The notes beneath the pieces were generated by a model. That model was not told the DNA's origin. It did not search any database and saw only the letters and a program-made list of their open reading frames with translations. From Chara braunii (taxonomy: Eukaryota; Streptophyta; Charophyceae; Charales; Characeae), in the NCBI GenBank assembly GCA_003427395.1, contig BFEA01000119.1, forward strand, positions 2,705,413 to 2,738,080: a stretch of 32,668 bases of DNA, in the 5' to 3' direction. Below, in pieces: positions 29,541 through 32,668 of this stretch (its first letter is position 1; each line of letters opens with the position of its first letter). The position numbers and the translations under genes are program-made.

Positions 29541-31980
29541 TTTTGTTGACCCGGTCAAACGCATGCAAACTGTTTTCCTTCCAGCTTCCCTCAGTTCACC
29601 CCTTAGTATGCTTTCATTCAAAATAAAAAGAAACTTAAGCTTTTCACACATATTCTTTCCATTTAGTCTGATTAAATCATAAAAGACAGCAAAATTATAG
29701 GGGATCACATGCATACAGCAATCGAACTAAAAGGGAGATAGTCAACCAGGGGTATAGTGGGTTCATACTGATAGAAGAAAATATACCTTATGGTTCTCTG
29801 CCTCCAGAACTCCATCTGGGTTCCGGCAGAGCTCCCGCAATCGGTGGGCTGATTCCCCACAGAGTCTCGCTGCGGTCCTACGGGTTGCAATCTCGCATGC
29901 CGCCTTCCTCTCAGAACAGGACTAGACTTAGAGTAAGGAGGGCAGAAGGAGGGGTTTTAGACTCTTAAGATACAGAAATGAAAATGACTAAACTTTCAGG
30001 AAAGGGCCTTGTTATCTTCACGCGCCTGAGGACCCCGCAATGGCAGCCTGAATGCAGCAGCTTGGTCAATCGAAGTCAAAATGCTGACCGTCGATTCCCC
30101 GATAACTCTCCAAATCACAGCAATGCCTCCTTTTCTGCCTTAGTTATTTTGTCGCGCTTCGTGCCTAAAATACAGTGGTCACAACTCAAAAAAATAAATC
30201 ATAGGTCAGAACACAGTCCCTTATCAATGTCGTATTGACATAGCAGCGTAGCTCAACTAACCATGCGACAAGGAGAGTGTGCACATTTGGTTGTGCAGTT
30301 CAGACTCAGTGCCGACCGGTATCTGAACGCAGCTGGATCCAAGCTACTTTAGCCTACAGGGACCATCCATCAGCTAAGTCTTCATCTTTGTCGCCGTCCC
30401 CTGCTACTTCGCACGGCGGAACGACAGGCGTACCAGTAAACAGTCAAGTCCACCTCTCCCACTAAGTCTGTTGTTGCTTTAGCCCACAGGCCAAGCAACG
30501 TTTCTGCTAATACATTGTCCTGCAGCCACTATGGATGACTTCACTTCGCCTCTTGGTGGCATACGCACTGTACTCGCCGGCGGCTAAGCTCTGCAATCAC
30601 TACAACTTCGTCCCTCGCTTCTTCAACCAGCTGAGCGACTCAGCGTACAAATACACAGCAAATCCTGCAACCCCTCAGGCTCCGCTCCTCTCTACTAAGT
30701 CTGCAGAACACAATCTCACCTCCCCTTAGACACGAACGAATACAGTTGCTGGGTAAGTACTTCATCCAGCTCTTTTACCTCTCTCTTCTCCCTCCGACCC
30801 GCCTTACATTGCACAAACCCTTCGTTCGTAGTTGGAAGGCTACTATTCCATCACCAATTCCATCCTCATTAACGGACCCACAATGCCCAAAGAACTACGT
30901 TTCATCGCCTTACCCCACCCGACCCTGTATTCATGTAGTCCTTTTTTATATCTCCCGCATGTATCTCTACCAGGATCATGTCCTGGTCCAGGCGCACATC
31001 ACTTGCGCTTACGAGGACGTTAGCTGCGTTCCCTACCAGGTGCGCAACCAGTGCCGCTCACGCTCTTCCCTTCTCTTCCTCGTATTTTTCTCCCTCTGGC
31101 TACCTCTAGAGGTGATCGCGGCGGTATCAAAGTCGACTAGCCCAAGTAGCATCCCTGTGACGACGAGCACACGGGTTCTGCATCAACGTGGTGACCAGCG
31201 CCACTCCCAGATCAGCCCTGCCGCGGTGTTGAACCCGACAATGAAAACAAGCTCGTCGGTCGCACGATGGAACGTAGCACCTATGATCACTTACCACGAG
31301 CCGCAAAGATATCTGCTATGAGAAACCCAACCACGCGATGAAGAGGATTGCGACTCCGAACATGACCAATAGGTTGCTGATGCCAACCGGAAAACGATCG
31401 CAACAATATGTCAAGATGTATTATTATGGGCCCCGTCTCACTACTCATCAAATGTGCAAAATGAGAATGAATCTTCTGCTGACAGACGGGAAGATACATC
31501 ACACCATGTGGCAACTTACCTTATCATGTAAAAAGTTGGTTCACGAATTTTGAAAACCAACCTCACCATTCGATTCGCAGTAGCTTAAAATCCCGAAATA
31601 ACATCCTACTTCGTTCAATTTTGTAGTAAATCGACCGAAATATTGACATTTTTTTACTTCCTTCCATAGCGGAACTCCCGGCACTTTCGCGCACCTTCTT
31701 ATTAACACAACTCTAAAACTAACTACCAAACTCTAATTCTAATCTTACCATCACATTCACCACAGCCTAAGACTCTAAGTTAGCATCCTACCTTGCCCGA
31801 TTCTATGACGAATCGGGCAAATCATCACTTTCTCCCTTCGTCTATACCCACTTCCTTCGACGACTCCTTGCGCAGGCCTTTTCTTTGCTAGCCTCCATTT
31901 TCACTAAGTTAACACCCAATCTGACTTCATAGCCGTGTTCGCCACCCTTTAAAACCCCAAACTCGCCTTTTACTTCCACC
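29541..31980. other. Non-genic region
   Basis: No recognisable gene, transposon protein or RNA gene. The longest open frame (plus, 30746-31321, 191 codons) has no family resemblance and is within chance. One strong hairpin occurs at 31793-31820. Confidence 0.55.
31793..31820. repeat. Perfect 11-bp hairpin
   Basis: TTGCCCGATTC (31793-31803) pairs with GAATCGGGCAA (31810-31820) around TATGAC. It is the longest perfect short-loop stem I found in the right-hand non-genic region. Confidence 0.8.
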
Positions 31981-31993
31981 AGATTCCATCAAG

Positions 31994-32060
31994 AAATCTG
32001 CGTTTTTTCTGAAATCTGTGTTTTACAAGTCTGTGTTTTTTTCTGCATATCTGTTGTAGG
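31994..32060. repeat. Short T-rich repeats (TCTGYGTTTT)
   Basis: Three to four degenerate copies of AAATCTGYGTTTT-like sequence occur, from about 31994, 32014 and 32029, with a partial copy near 32047. Low-complexity DNA with no visible function. Confidence 0.55.
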
Positions 32061-32164
32061 GTTGGTTGCTGCAAATCTGAGCTTTTTGAAGCCTGAGACT
32101 AGGGATAACTTAGGGGAGACGAACCCTGACACTTAGGATAGGGGGGGGGTGGGATATCGACCAC

Positions 32165-32520
32165 CACGCATCTTCCTCCTCCTCCACCTTCTTCACCCAT
32201 CCTCCATAACGAACCTCCTCATACCACCTCCCTCCTCCATCTTCTTCACCCATCCCCCATAGCCAACCGCCTCACACCCTCTCCCTCCGTCATCTTCTTC
32301 ACCCATCCACCATAGCCAACCACCTCACGCCTTCTTCCTCCTTCACCTTCCTCATCCATCCGACGTAGCCAGCCACCTTACACCTTCCCCTTCCCCCATC
32401 TTCTTCCCCCATCCACCATAGCCAACCACCTTACACCACCCTCCTTCCCCATCTTCTTCAACTATCCTCCATACCCAACCACCTCACTCACCCCTTCCAC
32501 TTCATCTCTCTCACCAACCA
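32165..32520. repeat. 53-bp C/T-rich minisatellite
   Basis: The marker CTTCTTCACCCATCC (with small variants) recurs at 32188, 32241, 32294, 32347, 32400 and 32453, exactly 53 bp apart. This gives about six to seven copies. Each unit also holds CATAGCCAACC. It is almost free of G on the plus strand. A G-run (about 32141-32149) lies just before it. Confidence 0.92.
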
Positions 32521-32590
32521 AAGGCCATGGCCAACGGAACACAAAGAGGACAAGGTGTAGAAAGGGAACCTTAGGTAGGACGGTAGGAGA

Positions 32591-32668
32591 AGTAGGGATA
32601 AGTTTGATTAGGCATAGGGAGTATTTTTTTTCCTTTCTCTCTCTCTCTCTAGTAGGGATAAGTTTGAT
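32591..32668. repeat. 18-bp direct repeat around a CT microsatellite
   Basis: AGTAGGGATAAGTTTGAT occurs at 32591-32608 and again at 32651-32668, the very end of the window, 60 bp apart. A (CT)7 run (32637-32650) lies directly before the second copy. The repeat may continue beyond the window. Confidence 0.8.

Noticed and set aside
30746-31321. 191-codon plus-strand open frame with hydrophobic segments
   Set aside because: No family resemblance, and its composition looks like ordinary C/T-rich DNA. It is not far from chance expectation. Transcript evidence would be needed.

Overview
The window looks like repeat-rich nuclear DNA of a green-lineage eukaryote. No host protein-coding gene, rRNA or tRNA gene is recognisable. 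The protein-level content belongs to two decayed Ty3/gypsy LTR retrotransposons of the chromovirus type, with pol order protease, reverse transcriptase, RNase H, integrase, GPY/F module and chromodomain. The pol style and the size and type of the LTRs recall elements I associate with the charophyte alga Chara braunii. That is recollection, not proof.

Layout. 1-1480: an 80-bp satellite array that runs off the left edge. 1481-8035: non-genic DNA with many short perfect hairpins. 8036-16685: element A on the minus strand (3' LTR 8036-9037, 5' LTR 15646-16685, initiator-Met-type primer site 15631-15642). 16686-18710: non-genic DNA containing an apparent tRNA-Asp-type primer site (17410-17427, minus strand) next to what may be the LTR of a third, older element. 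18711-27645: element B on the plus strand (LTRs 18711-19755 and 26602-27645, iMet primer site 19759-19770, polypurine tract, 4-bp target duplication TTTG). 27646-29540: a hairpin-dense tract with two repeat families whose stems vary but still pair. 29541-32668: non-genic DNA ending in a 53-bp minisatellite and a CT microsatellite.

How the parts relate. A and B lie head to head: their 5' LTRs face each other across about 2 kb, so their promoters would fire outward. Both are dead, with several in-frame stops and frameshifts, and their LTR pairs differ by roughly 5 percent by eye. In both, the Gag frame ends just after a zinc knuckle at a canonical -1 slippery heptamer (CCCAAAA in A, GGGAAAC in B), followed 9-11 nt later by a stem-loop with a 9-nt loop. 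This suggests Gag-Pol was made by -1 ribosomal frameshifting.

The two observations I would check first are this paired frameshift signal and the hairpin family at 28923-29537: seven copies, each with a 19-nt near-constant loop and stems of different sequence that still pair. I found no evidence of a new enzymatic system.
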